Part shown: in pieces, positions 17,226 to 26,028 of the stretch | Layout: the number at the start of each line of letters is the position of its first letter | Position numbering within the stretch: the first letter of the stretch is position 1 | Source of the DNA: Bacteriovoracaceae bacterium UBA4097 | GTDB lineage: Bacteria > Bdellovibrionota > Bacteriovoracia > Bacteriovoracales > Bacteriovoracaceae | DNA length: 33,209 bases | Assembly (NCBI GenBank): GCA_002381765.1 | Contig: DFXX01000006.1 | Location: 1-33,209 of the forward strand | Direction of reading: 5' to 3' | Translations under genes and position numbers: made by a program | The notes under the pieces: model-generated | Told to the model about the DNA's origin: nothing | Database searches by the model: none | The model's input: the letters and a program-made list of their open reading frames with translations, nothing else

Positions 17226-18317
17226 TTAAATTGAGAGTTTTCGATTCTTAAAGAAGGACCAGAGTACATAGGCCAAGAAGAAAATAGGAATGATACCTGT
17301 CGCCACCACCGGAGTTAAAGTCCCAGAATTACCGAGTGCAAGAGCGGAGCTGTAAAGTACCCAAAATACAATAGTGACAACCAGAGTTAAAACCACATTT
17401 TTCCCAAAGGAGCTCGAGCGGCGATTGGGAGTAAAAATGGTTGAGACGGGAATGAGAGAGAAAATTAAGCAAGTTATACTAAGAAAAACCTTATTTAAGA
17501 GGATAATCTGATACTCACTGATATTAATACCGGTCTTTGAAAGACGGGAGATAAACTGTTGAAGCTTAATGATTGGCAGAGTTGTGAGATCGGCTTCAAA
17601 CTCACCAAAATCCTCCGGCACTTCATTCAGTGAGAGTTCGGTGCTGGGTTTACTGGTCTGAAGGGGAAAAGTACCGGATCCAAGGCTTGAAAGCTCAGTA
17701 ACGTCCTGCAAAACCCATTTCCCTTCCCTGTAGGCGGCATGGGAGGATTTTACGATCTTAGAACTAGTGTGATTTTCTGAGAAAAAATAGACTTCGAGAT
17801 TCTTTAAACTTTTTCCCTTGCGATCAAAGTAGAGGAAAGAAGCGAAATAATTTTGTGATTTATACCAAAATTTTCCGCCATCTAATGAACTTCTAGTCAG
17901 GTAGCGTCCTTCCGACATGCGACTTTTCTGAATCTCCTGGCGCTTGACCTTGTTGGCATAGGGTTCAACAAAACCCAGGTTCAGAAACTGGACAATCACC
18001 ATAACCAGGGCGCAAGTACCAATCAGAAAATAGATTTTTGCATAGGAGTAGCCTGCAGCCAGAATGGAAATAAGCTCAGCATGAGACTTTAGATTATTCA
18101 AAGAAAAGAGTGTCGCCACCAAACAACAGATTGGAAACATCTTTCCCATTAGGTCTGGCATCTTCAAAGAATATTCTAAGAGTACCCGGGAGACTTCCTT
18201 GCCTTGAAGGAAGCCATTGATAAGATCGGCTGATGTAATGAGAAGAAACAGGACAAAGATGGCCCCAATTAGGCTCTTAAACCATTCTTTAACAATAAGA
18301 CGGGAAAGGATCAGCAT
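17226..18317 (-). CDS. LptF/LptG-family permease
   Basis: This 363-residue inner-membrane protein belongs to the YjgP/YjgQ family, whose members LptF and LptG form the channel of the lipopolysaccharide exporter LptB2FG. It has an N-terminal TM pair (GAIFVLFLLITSADLINGFL), the SHAEL coupling-helix segment next to ISILAAGYSY, a periplasmic jellyroll-like middle, and three C-terminal TM segments. The start at 18317 gives MLILSRLIVKEWFKS; a longer reading to 18371 would run deep into the upstream gene. At 18315-18319 the upstream TAA and this ATG share one base (TAATG). Only one copy is present here, whereas LptF and LptG are usually both needed, so a partner should exist elsewhere. Which paralogue this is cannot be decided by eye. 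Confidence 0.9.
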   Translation of the reverse strand: MLILSRLIVKEWFKSLIGAIFVLFLLITSADLINGFLQGKEVSRVLLEYSLKMPDLMGKMFPICCLVATLFSLNNLKSHAELISILAAGYSYAKIYFLIGTCALVMVIVQFLNLGFVEPYANKVKRQEIQKSRMSEGRYLTRSSLDGGKFWYKSQNYFASFLYFDRKGKSLKNLEVYFFSENHTSSKIVKSSHAAYREGKWVLQDVTELSSLGSGTFPLQTSKPSTELSLNEVPEDFGEFEADLTTLPIIKLQQFISRLSKTGINISEYQIILLNKVFLSITCLIFSLIPVSTIFTPNRRSSSFGKNVVLTLVVTIVFWVLYSSALALGNSGTLTPVVATGIIPIFFLAYVLWSFFKNRKLSI

Positions 18318-19039
18318 TATTTTATTATAAAGCGAAGTAAAGTTTTTGAAAGTAAAACGAGTAGGGGGCAAATCAGGTATTTTGAGAAAAATTTAAAGCC
18401 ACGGTGATTATGCCACCTTTCGACCACTACCGATGAGAAACGATAATAATTCCTGACTAGTTTATATCCGAGAGAGAATTTTAAAAGCCAGTCTTTGAAG
18501 ACGCGGTATTCCTGAGTAATAGGGTGAGCGTCACCATAGCAGAAGGTCACGACATAGCACTTCTTAGATTGCACAAATATTTGCTCATAAGCCGTTCTAA
18601 AGGCTTCCGGATTCTTAAAGACAGATTTTTTTAAGTGCTTTCTAATGAGTTCCGAATTCACCACTTGGTAAGGCTGATTGACAGAAAAATGGACAAACTG
18701 GTCGAGGCATTTCTTAGAATCGGCATGAAACTTGGGAATAGCATCATAAATTCGAGCCGCTTCAAAGTAGACATGACTCATCATGAGCATCTCGGTGATA
18801 TCTTTATTTGTATCGAAATGATTCACTCTGAGGGAGTAGATATCTGAGCACTCTTTAACTTCTGCCATGGTCTGCAGATATTCTACAAACTTTCTAAGAG
18901 CTGTCCCATAATCATTTGCATCCAGAGATTGTTTTCCAAATTTAACCACAGTGATTCTATTCTTGTACTTATGTTCAAGAATGATCTGATTTTCTCTGGC
19001 TTCTTTGGAAGCCTTTTTAGATTTTAATGCTGGGGCCAT
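18317..19039 (-). CDS. CFI-box-CTERM-type protein of unknown function
   Basis: This 240-residue protein has a mostly helical N-terminal part that I do not recognise. Its C-terminal part has the CFI-box pattern: CYVVTFCYGDAHPITQEYRV (161-180) then FKDWLLKFSLGYKLVRNYY, matching the C-F-I-A-T-x(2)-Y-G ... R-x-F-R-D-x(2)-L ... G ... V-x(2)-Y-Y layout of CFI-box domains. A hydrophobic tail (about 222-238) ends in IIK. The function of this domain is not known to me. It is linked to the LptF/G permease by a TAATG junction, suggesting coordinated production. A possible SD, AAGGTG, precedes the ATG. There is no signal peptide at the N-terminus, so a C-tail-anchored cytoplasmic protein is one reading. 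Confidence 0.75.
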   Translation of the reverse strand: MAPALKSKKASKEARENQIILEHKYKNRITVVKFGKQSLDANDYGTALRKFVEYLQTMAEVKECSDIYSLRVNHFDTNKDITEMLMMSHVYFEAARIYDAIPKFHADSKKCLDQFVHFSVNQPYQVVNSELIRKHLKKSVFKNPEAFRTAYEQIFVQSKKCYVVTFCYGDAHPITQEYRVFKDWLLKFSLGYKLVRNYYRFSSVVVERWHNHRGFKFFSKYLICPLLVLLSKTLLRFIIK

Positions 19040-19071
19040 ACACCTTATATCGGCTGATCGGGCCCCTAAGC

Positions 19072-19968
19072 TTAGAATTTAATTAGTACAGAAAGGGATG
19101 TATCAACGAGCTTTTCTTCCTGATAAAGATAACTTCTTTCACCAAATTGCTCAGTTATTAATTGCGCAAACTCTACTCCTAAACGTGGGCCAATCCAGCT
19201 GGCCCCCCATCCGGTACCTTTGGTTTCTCGAATATTATCATAAAATCTTCCTCCCCGAAGGAAGAAGTCACTAAAGATGTTTATTTGGGCAGCAGCTCTC
19301 CAAAGGTATTTTTTCATGACATCTTCGGTGTACTGAGCACCCACATCTCCAATGAGGATAAAGCGATCGGCTACCGTATATTGAAAGCCCGCCAAGGCCC
19401 GCTCTTCACCTGGAAGAGTGCGAGTAGGATCAATTACCACCAGGCCCAAAATGGTCTTGGGATCCACGATGAAGGAGCTACCAACTGAAAAAGCATGATT
19501 CACTTTGTGACGATTAGAAAAATCTCGTGGGAGCTTATCTTGGATGTAGTTGTAGCTCACACCCATTGAGGCCCTGCCACCCATGGGAGCCGCTCCGTGC
19601 AGTACCATACGCTTACGTTCATAGTTGTTCTCATCTTGCTGGGTATACGCAAGACCACCCTTTAGTGGACCGGAATGATCAGCTAAAAAATAGCCTGTTG
19701 AGCGATTATGCTTAGCAAAGTCATCATCCGCATCCTTACGCAGAGAGCTTTCTTTCTGCAGCGAGGTGGAATAAGACTGATACGACATGCTGGACCCATC
19801 AAAAAAAGCAGAGGCTGCTGGATTTAATATGGCGGCTTCGGTAGAAAGGATACTCGCAACTCCTGCTCCGGCTGTTGAGTTAAGGCGCGTTGTTTGGAAA
19901 TCGCGAATTTGCGCCCAGGATGACTGGCCCATAAGGCCAAGAATAGCTAAAATGTAGACTTTTTTCAT
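19072..19968 (-). CDS. Predicted outer-membrane beta-barrel protein (PorV/FadL-like), unknown function
   Basis: The 298-residue product begins with a signal peptide (MKKVYILAILGLMGQSSWA). The start at 19968 is preferred over the longer ATG at 20010 because the longer form would bury the signal and collide with the galU start. After cleavage, AGAGVASILSTEAAILNPAA resembles the N-terminal region of OmpP1/FadL and PorV-like barrels, where a small Ala-rich segment precedes the strands. The rest alternates polar and hydrophobic residues in barrel fashion and ends in SLSVLIKF, a C-terminal Phe beta-signal. No ligand or partner can be named. It is the first gene of the long minus run, 32 bases before the CFI-box gene. 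Confidence 0.72.
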   Translation of the reverse strand: MKKVYILAILGLMGQSSWAQIRDFQTTRLNSTAGAGVASILSTEAAILNPAASAFFDGSSMSYQSYSTSLQKESSLRKDADDDFAKHNRSTGYFLADHSGPLKGGLAYTQQDENNYERKRMVLHGAAPMGGRASMGVSYNYIQDKLPRDFSNRHKVNHAFSVGSSFIVDPKTILGLVVIDPTRTLPGEERALAGFQYTVADRFILIGDVGAQYTEDVMKKYLWRAAAQINIFSDFFLRGGRFYDNIRETKGTGWGASWIGPRLGVEFAQLITEQFGERSYLYQEEKLVDTSLSVLIKF

Positions 19969-19981
19969 AAGAAAAATGTAG

Positions 19982-19991
19982 AGAAATTTCT
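19982..19991. promoter_or_regulatory. Short perfect palindrome in a divergent gap
   Basis: AGAAATTTCT is a perfect 10-base palindrome within the 44-base gap between the PorV-like gene and galU. A TATAAC that could be a galU -10 follows at about 19996-20001 with no good -35. It could be an operator, but a palindrome this short and AT-rich also arises by chance. Confidence 0.2.
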
Positions 19992-20012
19992 TCTGTATAA
20001 CAAGGGGCATTT

Positions 20013-20897
20013 ATGAAAATCAGAAAAGCCATTATTCCTATCGCTGGTAAAGGGACACGTTTTCTACCTGCTACCAAAGAAATCCCAAAAGAGATTTTGC
20101 CAATTCTTAATATTCCCATGATTCATTACATTGTTAAGGAAGCGGTAGAGGCAGGAATCGAGCAGATTATATTTGTCACTTCTTCTGGAAAATCTTCGGT
20201 TGAAAACTTCTTCGATCGAAATATGGAATTAGAAGCTTATCTTGAGAATAATAATAAGCAGAAGGAACTTGAACTCATTCGTGAAATTGGCACAATGGTA
20301 AGTGTGACCAGTGTGAGACAAAAAGAGCAGCTGGGTCTCGGACATGCCGTTTTGATGGCCAAGGATTTAGTTAACGATGAGCCCTTTGCGGTTCTATTGG
20401 GAGATGACATCGTCATCAATGATAATCCGGCCATTAAACAGTTAATGGATGTCTCATTAAAAAATAATGGCGCACCAGTGATTGGTGTCATGGAAGTCCC
20501 TAAACAGGATACCAATAAGTATGGTATCGTTAAGGGAGACATTGTGGATGAAAAGACTCTGAAGATGACCAGCATGGTGGAGAAGCCTAAGCCAGAGGTC
20601 GCACCTACAAATCTTGCCACTCCCGGAAGATATGTGCTGACTCCTGATATTTTTGGTATTCTGGAGTCGATCCCAAGAGGAGCAGGCAATGAATATCAGT
20701 TAACTGATGCTATCAATGTCCTTTGCCAAAAAAGAGATGTCTTCGCTTATCGTTTTGAAGGCGAGCGCTTCGATACGGGTAGTATCCCAGGGTACATTGA
20801 TGCAACGGTGGACTTTGCCCTTAAGGATCCTAAAACGAGAGAATTTATGGTGACTTCTATGAGAAATCGCCTCAAAAAATATGGAATCACTTTATGA
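20013..20897 (+). CDS. galU: UTP-glucose-1-phosphate uridylyltransferase
   Basis: This 294-residue nucleotidyltransferase makes UDP-glucose from UTP and glucose 1-phosphate, feeding envelope polysaccharide synthesis. The N-terminus AIIPIAGKGTRFLPATKEIP has the G-x-G-T-R nucleotide loop and the family's FLPATK-PKE segment (the usual GLGTR reads GKGTR). Later blocks GLGHAVLMAK, LLGDDIV, VEKPKP, GRYVLTP and GERFDTGSIPGY are typical of GalU. Length is normal. AAGGGG lies about seven bases ahead of the ATG. Its TGA overlaps the next ATG (ATGA, 20894-20897). Confidence 0.96.
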   Translation: MKIRKAIIPIAGKGTRFLPATKEIPKEILPILNIPMIHYIVKEAVEAGIEQIIFVTSSGKSSVENFFDRNMELEAYLENNNKQKELELIREIGTMVSVTSVRQKEQLGLGHAVLMAKDLVNDEPFAVLLGDDIVINDNPAIKQLMDVSLKNNGAPVIGVMEVPKQDTNKYGIVKGDIVDEKTLKMTSMVEKPKPEVAPTNLATPGRYVLTPDIFGILESIPRGAGNEYQLTDAINVLCQKRDVFAYRFEGERFDTGSIPGYIDATVDFALKDPKTREFMVTSMRNRLKKYGITL

Positions 20898-21892
20898 TTA
20901 AAACGGCCCTCTTCTCTTTACTCATTTCTTTTTCTGCCATCGCCAATGTGCCAACGGTTGAATCTCTGTTTAGACATGGAAGCAATCCGGATGTTACTGC
21001 CAATGGCTCTTCCCTGAACTTAAAGGTGGAAAAGGTTTTGCTTAATTTAGAGAAACCTGAGGGCCTGATGCATGATGTATCCGGGAAAAACAACCGGATT
21101 TCTGATTACTTCAAAGTCTTTTTTACCAAAACCCCAAATGATGTCCTAAAAGTTGCTCAGGCAAGATATGCCAAGGGCGATTTTTCCATCACATCGGTAG
21201 AGCATAAGGTTTATTACTCTAATTTTACTTCTTATAGCATCAAAGCGAATCTTGAAAGTCTGGAGAAAGGAATCTTTTTTGGATTAATTCACTCTTTGGT
21301 GTTAAATGATGGATCCTTCTTAGTGAGTTATTTAAAATCTTTGGGAGTTCCGGTTAAGCTTAACAAGGAACTCATCAATCAAGAAAAAATTCAGTATCTC
21401 AATGAATACAAGAAGTATCTAGGCGTTATCAGTAAAGATCGAAATGCCAAAAAAACCGAAGAGAATCCTTTAAGACCTAATGATTCAACAGCTCGAGAGA
21501 AAGTTGAAAAGATCATGAACGAGTCTATGTATATCGATACGAATCAAGTGAAGCTTGCTCGTGATGAAGGTGACATGATTTGGGCAATCGATGCAGGAGC
21601 TTTTCAAGCAACTGTTTCCTATAAAAACCGATACGTTCAAAAAGTAACCTATAAGAGCGAAGGCCGAGAGTTCGAAATTCACTGTAAAGATTATTGGACG
21701 GTAAATGGTACTCATCTCTTGCCTCGCTTCTTAGTAGTGAAGGCACTCAATGGTGAAAGTTATCGAGTGGAGCTCACCAACCTTCGTCATTATAATGAAA
21801 AAGAAGAGGACATGCTGAAGCGACTCAAAGCTTGGGATGAAGTCTTGCGCGGTAAGGAATCCATCGATCTAAGACCACCGTTTCTGCTTTAA
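20894..21892 (+). CDS. Secreted protein of unknown function
   Basis: This 332-residue protein has a signal peptide (MIKTALFSLLISFSAIA) and a mature part I do not recognise. It is a mix of Lys- and Glu-rich helices and, in the last third, beta-like segments (ATVSYKNRYVQKVTYKSEGR). There is no lipobox Cys and no TM segment after the signal, so it is probably periplasmic. It is locked between galU and priA: its ATG overlaps the galU stop as ATGA, and its TAA shares a base with the priA ATG (TAATG, 21890-21894). Junctions of this sort argue for cotranslation but not for a shared function. Confidence 0.75.
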   Translation: MIKTALFSLLISFSAIANVPTVESLFRHGSNPDVTANGSSLNLKVEKVLLNLEKPEGLMHDVSGKNNRISDYFKVFFTKTPNDVLKVAQARYAKGDFSITSVEHKVYYSNFTSYSIKANLESLEKGIFFGLIHSLVLNDGSFLVSYLKSLGVPVKLNKELINQEKIQYLNEYKKYLGVISKDRNAKKTEENPLRPNDSTAREKVEKIMNESMYIDTNQVKLARDEGDMIWAIDAGAFQATVSYKNRYVQKVTYKSEGREFEIHCKDYWTVNGTHLLPRFLVVKALNGESYRVELTNLRHYNEKEEDMLKRLKAWDEVLRGKESIDLRPPFLL

Positions 21893-23892
21893 TGAAAGTA
21901 GCCAGAATTGCCGTAAATTATCCTCTCAAGAACAATGGGCTCTTATACCTGTATGAAGAGGATTTAGAGCGTGGACAAGTGGTGGAAGTTCCCTTGGGAA
22001 AACGCAGTGAAATGGGCTGCGTGATTTCAATCGATGAATCTGAGTCTCAGGAGTTTAAAGACACTCCCTTTGAAAAAATAAAATCAATTAAGTCAAAAGT
22101 TGTGGGTTGGAAGCTTGAAGAAAAAGAGCTCGAACTCTATGAGTGGATGGCACAGTACTATCATTACAGTTTGGGGCAGCTGATTTTTGATTGTTTACCC
22201 AATGTCCTCAAAAAGCCACGACCTCTTGAGCAATCTTTTGGAGAGGGCAAAGATTTAGAATTCACCCCTAATCAAATTCAGAAATCTATCGTGGAAAATA
22301 TTAAACAACGAGATACTGAATTTAAACGTTTTCTAGTTCACGGTGTGACGGGTAGTGGTAAGACCGTGGTCTATCTTGATCTCATCAAATCCACTATTGC
22401 TTCGGGAAAGAGTGTTCTTTTTCTTCTGCCAGAGATCAATCTTACTCCTCAATTTATCTCCACCTTTGCTAAATATTTGGATGCTCCCATTTTGTCTTAT
22501 CATTCAGAATTGGCAAACTCACAGAAGTATCAAATTTGGCAGATGGCGAGATCCATGAAATCCGGAAGCCTGATCCTGGGTGTCCGAAGCTCAGTATTCA
22601 TTCCTGTCTCAAACTTAGGACTAATCATTATCGATGAAGAGCACGATACATCCTTTAAGCAAGATGACCGTTGTCCATATAACGCTCGAGATGTAGCTTC
22701 CAAAAAAGCCCAGCTATTAAACATTCCTCTCATAATGGGATCAGCTACGCCAAGTCTAGAATCTTATTATAATTTCCATCAGGCTTCTTCCCAGAATGCT
22801 TTATTCGAAATGACCGAAAGGGCAGGGGAGGCTAATCTTCCGGCGATTGAATTAATCGATGCAAGAGATAAGGCTGCTAGTGGGGATGACATTTGGCCCT
22901 TGGTTCCCAGATCGGTCGAAGCGATCTCAGAAGCTCTAAAAAGAAATGAGCAAGTTCTGGTGTTTGTAAATCGGTTGGGATTTGCTAGCTATCTTCAGTG
23001 CCGGGCCTGTGGCCAACAATTTAATTGCCCTAACTGCTCCATCACACTTCGCTACTATAAAAAGAAAAATCATCTGGCCTGTCATCATTGCGAGTATAAA
23101 GAGCCACTACCCAATCAGTGTCCTGATTGTGGCTGCATGACCTTAACCAATAAGGGATTCGGAACCGAGAAGGTGCAGGAGGTTCTGCAAAAAATCTTCC
23201 CGGAAAAATCTATTGAGCGTTTTGACCGGGATGAGATTAAAAACTTTAAGCAACTGGAAGAAAGGCTTCGTCAGTTTCATGATGGAGAAGTGGATCTGAT
23301 GGTGGGCACGCAAATGCTTTCCAAGGGTCATAACTTTGAAAAAGTAAAACTTGTCCTTATCTTGGGTATCGATAGTCAGCTCAATTTTCCCGACTTCAGA
23401 TCGTCTGAAAGAGTTTACCAGACATTAACTCAGGTTGCCGGACGAGCAGGCCGATACTCCAAAGATGGAAGAGTATTAATTCAGACATTAAATCCCGAGA
23501 ACTCTTTATTCCAAATTGTGAAGGCCCATGACTTTCATCTCTTCTATGAGGATGAACTTAAAATTCGCGAACTCTGTGATTGCCCGCCTTTTAAACGTTT
23601 GGCGATGATTCACTTCTCGTCCCGGTTCCAGGAGAAGCTCATCCCCCATGTTACCGAACATGCGGGTAATATGATAAAAGGACTTATTCGTCAGCACTTT
23701 CCGGAAGTAACTATCCTGGGTCCACGACCTGCTCATATCGAAAAGAAATCTAACCAATTCACTTGGTCAATTCTCTTAAAGTCCAAGGATCTGGCCCAAC
23801 TCCATAACCTTCTGAAATCCTTTGAGTTGAACTATAAAACCCTAAGTTCAGTCACATATAAAATAGACATCGATCCTTACTCATTAATCTAA
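21892..23892 (+). CDS. priA: Primosomal protein N' (replication restart helicase PriA)
   Basis: This 666-residue superfamily 2 DNA helicase recognises stalled or repaired forks and helps reload the replicative helicase. Walker A GVTGSGKT is at 151-158, DEEH at 248-251, and the helicase region continues with MGSATPSLESYY, GFGTEKVQEVL and VGTQMLSKGHNF. The zinc-binding insertion holds eight cysteines in four CxxC pairs (CRAC, CPNC, CHHC, CPDC). The N-terminal 3'-end-binding domain and C-terminal domain are present; total length is somewhat under the 730 or so of E. coli PriA. The ATG shares one base with the upstream stop. Confidence 0.97.
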   Translation: MKVARIAVNYPLKNNGLLYLYEEDLERGQVVEVPLGKRSEMGCVISIDESESQEFKDTPFEKIKSIKSKVVGWKLEEKELELYEWMAQYYHYSLGQLIFDCLPNVLKKPRPLEQSFGEGKDLEFTPNQIQKSIVENIKQRDTEFKRFLVHGVTGSGKTVVYLDLIKSTIASGKSVLFLLPEINLTPQFISTFAKYLDAPILSYHSELANSQKYQIWQMARSMKSGSLILGVRSSVFIPVSNLGLIIIDEEHDTSFKQDDRCPYNARDVASKKAQLLNIPLIMGSATPSLESYYNFHQASSQNALFEMTERAGEANLPAIELIDARDKAASGDDIWPLVPRSVEAISEALKRNEQVLVFVNRLGFASYLQCRACGQQFNCPNCSITLRYYKKKNHLACHHCEYKEPLPNQCPDCGCMTLTNKGFGTEKVQEVLQKIFPEKSIERFDRDEIKNFKQLEERLRQFHDGEVDLMVGTQMLSKGHNFEKVKLVLILGIDSQLNFPDFRSSERVYQTLTQVAGRAGRYSKDGRVLIQTLNPENSLFQIVKAHDFHLFYEDELKIRELCDCPPFKRLAMIHFSSRFQEKLIPHVTEHAGNMIKGLIRQHFPEVTILGPRPAHIEKKSNQFTWSILLKSKDLAQLHNLLKSFELNYKTLSSVTYKIDIDPYSLI

Positions 23893-23958
23893 AGGCTTAA
23901 GTTCACAGGGAAATCTTCCGAATAGCAGTTGAGATGAATCGACTTCTATTGAGGCCTT

Positions 23959-26028
23959 ATGAAAAAGACTTATATCGCTGTGTTATCTTTATTGGCCCTA
24001 CCTCTGCATGCCCAGAGTTTATTAGGAACATTAAATAAACATCAGGAATCTCTTCGCGCTCCGATAGCCTCAAGTGAAGTGAGTCAGGAAGCCGAGACCA
24101 CCGTTACCAGCGAATCGGCTTCTACTTCCAGCGGACGTTGTGAAGAGAACGATCAAAAATCTCTTCCTCTTGCCTATGTAACTTCTCTTCTTCAATCACG
24201 TGATGCCAAACTTGATATTGCCTATGATCCAAGAAGTGCCACGCTGAAAATATCTGCACCTGATATGATTTCAAATTGCTCCTCCATGGTTGAGTGGAGT
24301 TTGCGTGATCAGCAGATTTCAGGACAAAGAACTTATTCGGTGGAAGTTAAACTTAAAGATGGGGAAGACTGCACAGAATTGGGTTGTAAGTATAAAGTTG
24401 CCCACGTGGAAGACGGATCATTTAAAGAACATAAAGAATTGATCTTAAAACCCACTCTTAAAGGCTTTGAAGAATGTCTCCAGAAGTCGGGAGTTATCAC
24501 TGAAGGCAAAGTTAATTCAGGTGCCATCTATAGCGCTCCTCTTCTGGAAAAGTTTAAGGGTGTAAAGGATTCCGGAAACATCAAATTTGTTTCGAACGGA
24601 CCTTCTTCGGCCTTGGTAAAAGCGAAATACGGAAGCTTCTCGCATATCGATAAGTGTGATCATTATGAAGCGATTCATCCCCAGTGGAGCACGCTTCTTT
24701 CATGGGAAGATGAGGAAAGACAGCGCTTAGATACTGAAGCAGCAAAACTTAAAAATTGCGATATCAGTGAGTATCATAAGGTTGCGGACTTTATTGAAAA
24801 ATACGAAGGCTATGCCGCTATTCTGGGAGAGGTGAGAGATAATCTTATTCTTGAATCGGCTAAAAAATCGGCTAAAGCCATTGAAGAAGGAAAGTATACT
24901 GAAGAAGATATGAAGGTCATTGAAGACTTCGATCGCTATATTGTTCAGCCAAAGATTCAATTGGCCAATAGCCTGTATGAAGAGATGCTGAACTTAGAAG
25001 GCGACTCGAAGAAGGCCAAGCAAGCTGAACTTAAGCAAGTTCTCTCTGAAATCGACACTCTTTCTAAGAAGCCTTATTTTTTATCAAGTCACACCCTTAA
25101 ACTTATAAAAGATGGAAGATTTGAAGATGCCCAAAAATTAGAAGCTGTAAAACTAACTCTCGCTACCTATAAAGATTTGGGATTTAAGAAGAACAATGTA
25201 GTGATTACTCCAGAAATTGCGATGAATAAGATTGCTGTTGGCAGGGCCAACTTTGCAGCCGATCTTGAGAAAGAAAAAGAACGTTATGAAATCAGAACTG
25301 GTCAGGTCACCGGCCAAGCAGATTTTTATTATAATTTATCCAAGCAGCTTCGTCGTAATATCGAAGTTCGTACCAATAATTATACCGAAGAAATGAAACT
25401 GGAGTATGCACGAGTTCAGCCAGGTGGATATTGTACGGCCTATTTCAGAAACTATCAGAAGTGTTCAGAAGATTCTCTTCAAAGACTTCAAGAGCTTCAA
25501 AACTTACTCAAGCATTACAATAAAATCGATGCCGAGAGAGCCGAAGAATATGATGGCAAGGCGAAGGAATATGAAGCATTGGAAAATGAGGGCCGTCGCT
25601 ATCTAGCTACTCAAAACGGTGAAGATCATAGTGAAGAACCAAGAAGAGAAGAGCCTCCTGTCGACACCGTTAGACCAGCACCTCGAGACTCTAATGGTGA
25701 GAATGGTGTGTATAATTTTAATTATACTCAGCCCAACATGCCACAACAGCCTCCACAACAACCACAACAAGGCTACTATCAGCAGCCGCAAGTGGGTTAT
25801 CAGCCGCAGCCATTCTTAGGTCAACAGGCCTATGGCTATGCAGGAAACCAGTATGGAATGCAATATGGTATGCAGTCAGGTATGGGCGGAGGCTACAGCT
25901 TTAATTGGATGGGACAGGGTCAACAACAGATGATGCAAAATCCGCAGCAGATGTATGGTCTTCCCCAGCAACAAGGTTATTGGGGTCAACCATACTCAGC
26001 TTATAATCAGTACAGTATGTATCGTTAG
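23959..26028 (+). CDS. Secreted coiled-coil protein with Gln/Tyr/Gly/Met-rich tail
   Basis: This 689-residue protein has a signal peptide (MKKTYIAVLSLLALPLHA), a Ser/Thr/Glu-rich linker, and a Cys-containing domain of unknown type up to about residue 240 (for example EDCTELGCKYKV). A long Glu/Lys-rich region at about 245-560 should be largely helical or coiled coil. The last 105 residues or so (585-689) are low complexity: by hand count about 29 Gln and 16 Tyr, rich in Gly, Pro and Met, with no Lys, Asp or Glu. I do not recognise the family. GAGG precedes the ATG. It follows priA after 66 bases and its stop overlaps that of the convergent outer-membrane protein gene by four bases. Confidence 0.75.
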   Translation: MKKTYIAVLSLLALPLHAQSLLGTLNKHQESLRAPIASSEVSQEAETTVTSESASTSSGRCEENDQKSLPLAYVTSLLQSRDAKLDIAYDPRSATLKISAPDMISNCSSMVEWSLRDQQISGQRTYSVEVKLKDGEDCTELGCKYKVAHVEDGSFKEHKELILKPTLKGFEECLQKSGVITEGKVNSGAIYSAPLLEKFKGVKDSGNIKFVSNGPSSALVKAKYGSFSHIDKCDHYEAIHPQWSTLLSWEDEERQRLDTEAAKLKNCDISEYHKVADFIEKYEGYAAILGEVRDNLILESAKKSAKAIEEGKYTEEDMKVIEDFDRYIVQPKIQLANSLYEEMLNLEGDSKKAKQAELKQVLSEIDTLSKKPYFLSSHTLKLIKDGRFEDAQKLEAVKLTLATYKDLGFKKNNVVITPEIAMNKIAVGRANFAADLEKEKERYEIRTGQVTGQADFYYNLSKQLRRNIEVRTNNYTEEMKLEYARVQPGGYCTAYFRNYQKCSEDSLQRLQELQNLLKHYNKIDAERAEEYDGKAKEYEALENEGRRYLATQNGEDHSEEPRREEPPVDTVRPAPRDSNGENGVYNFNYTQPNMPQQPPQQPQQGYYQQPQVGYQPQPFLGQQAYGYAGNQYGMQYGMQSGMGGGYSFNWMGQGQQQMMQNPQQMYGLPQQQGYWGQPYSAYNQYSMYR
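25711..26025 (+). other. Low-complexity prion-like coding segment
   Basis: This stretch encodes the tail of the 23959 gene and is built of short repeating codon patterns for QQPQQ, QYGM and GYQPQ-like units. It lacks acidic residues and lysine; the only charged residue is the terminal Arg. Such composition is typical of sticky, disordered or self-assembling regions; that function is inference here. Confidence 0.7.

Noticed and set aside
18318..18371. Longer N-terminus for the LptF/G permease
   Set aside because: It would overlap the CFI-box gene by over 50 bases, while ATG at 18317 gives a natural TAATG junction and the expected start of the protein.
20237..20689. Minus-strand open frame of 150 codons
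   Set aside because: It is a shadow of galU, whose motifs are unmistakable on the plus strand.
25740..25790. CAA/CCA repeats as a microsatellite or CRISPR-like array
   Set aside because: The repeats are irregular, in frame and encode a Gln/Pro-rich tail; there are no spacer-repeat units.
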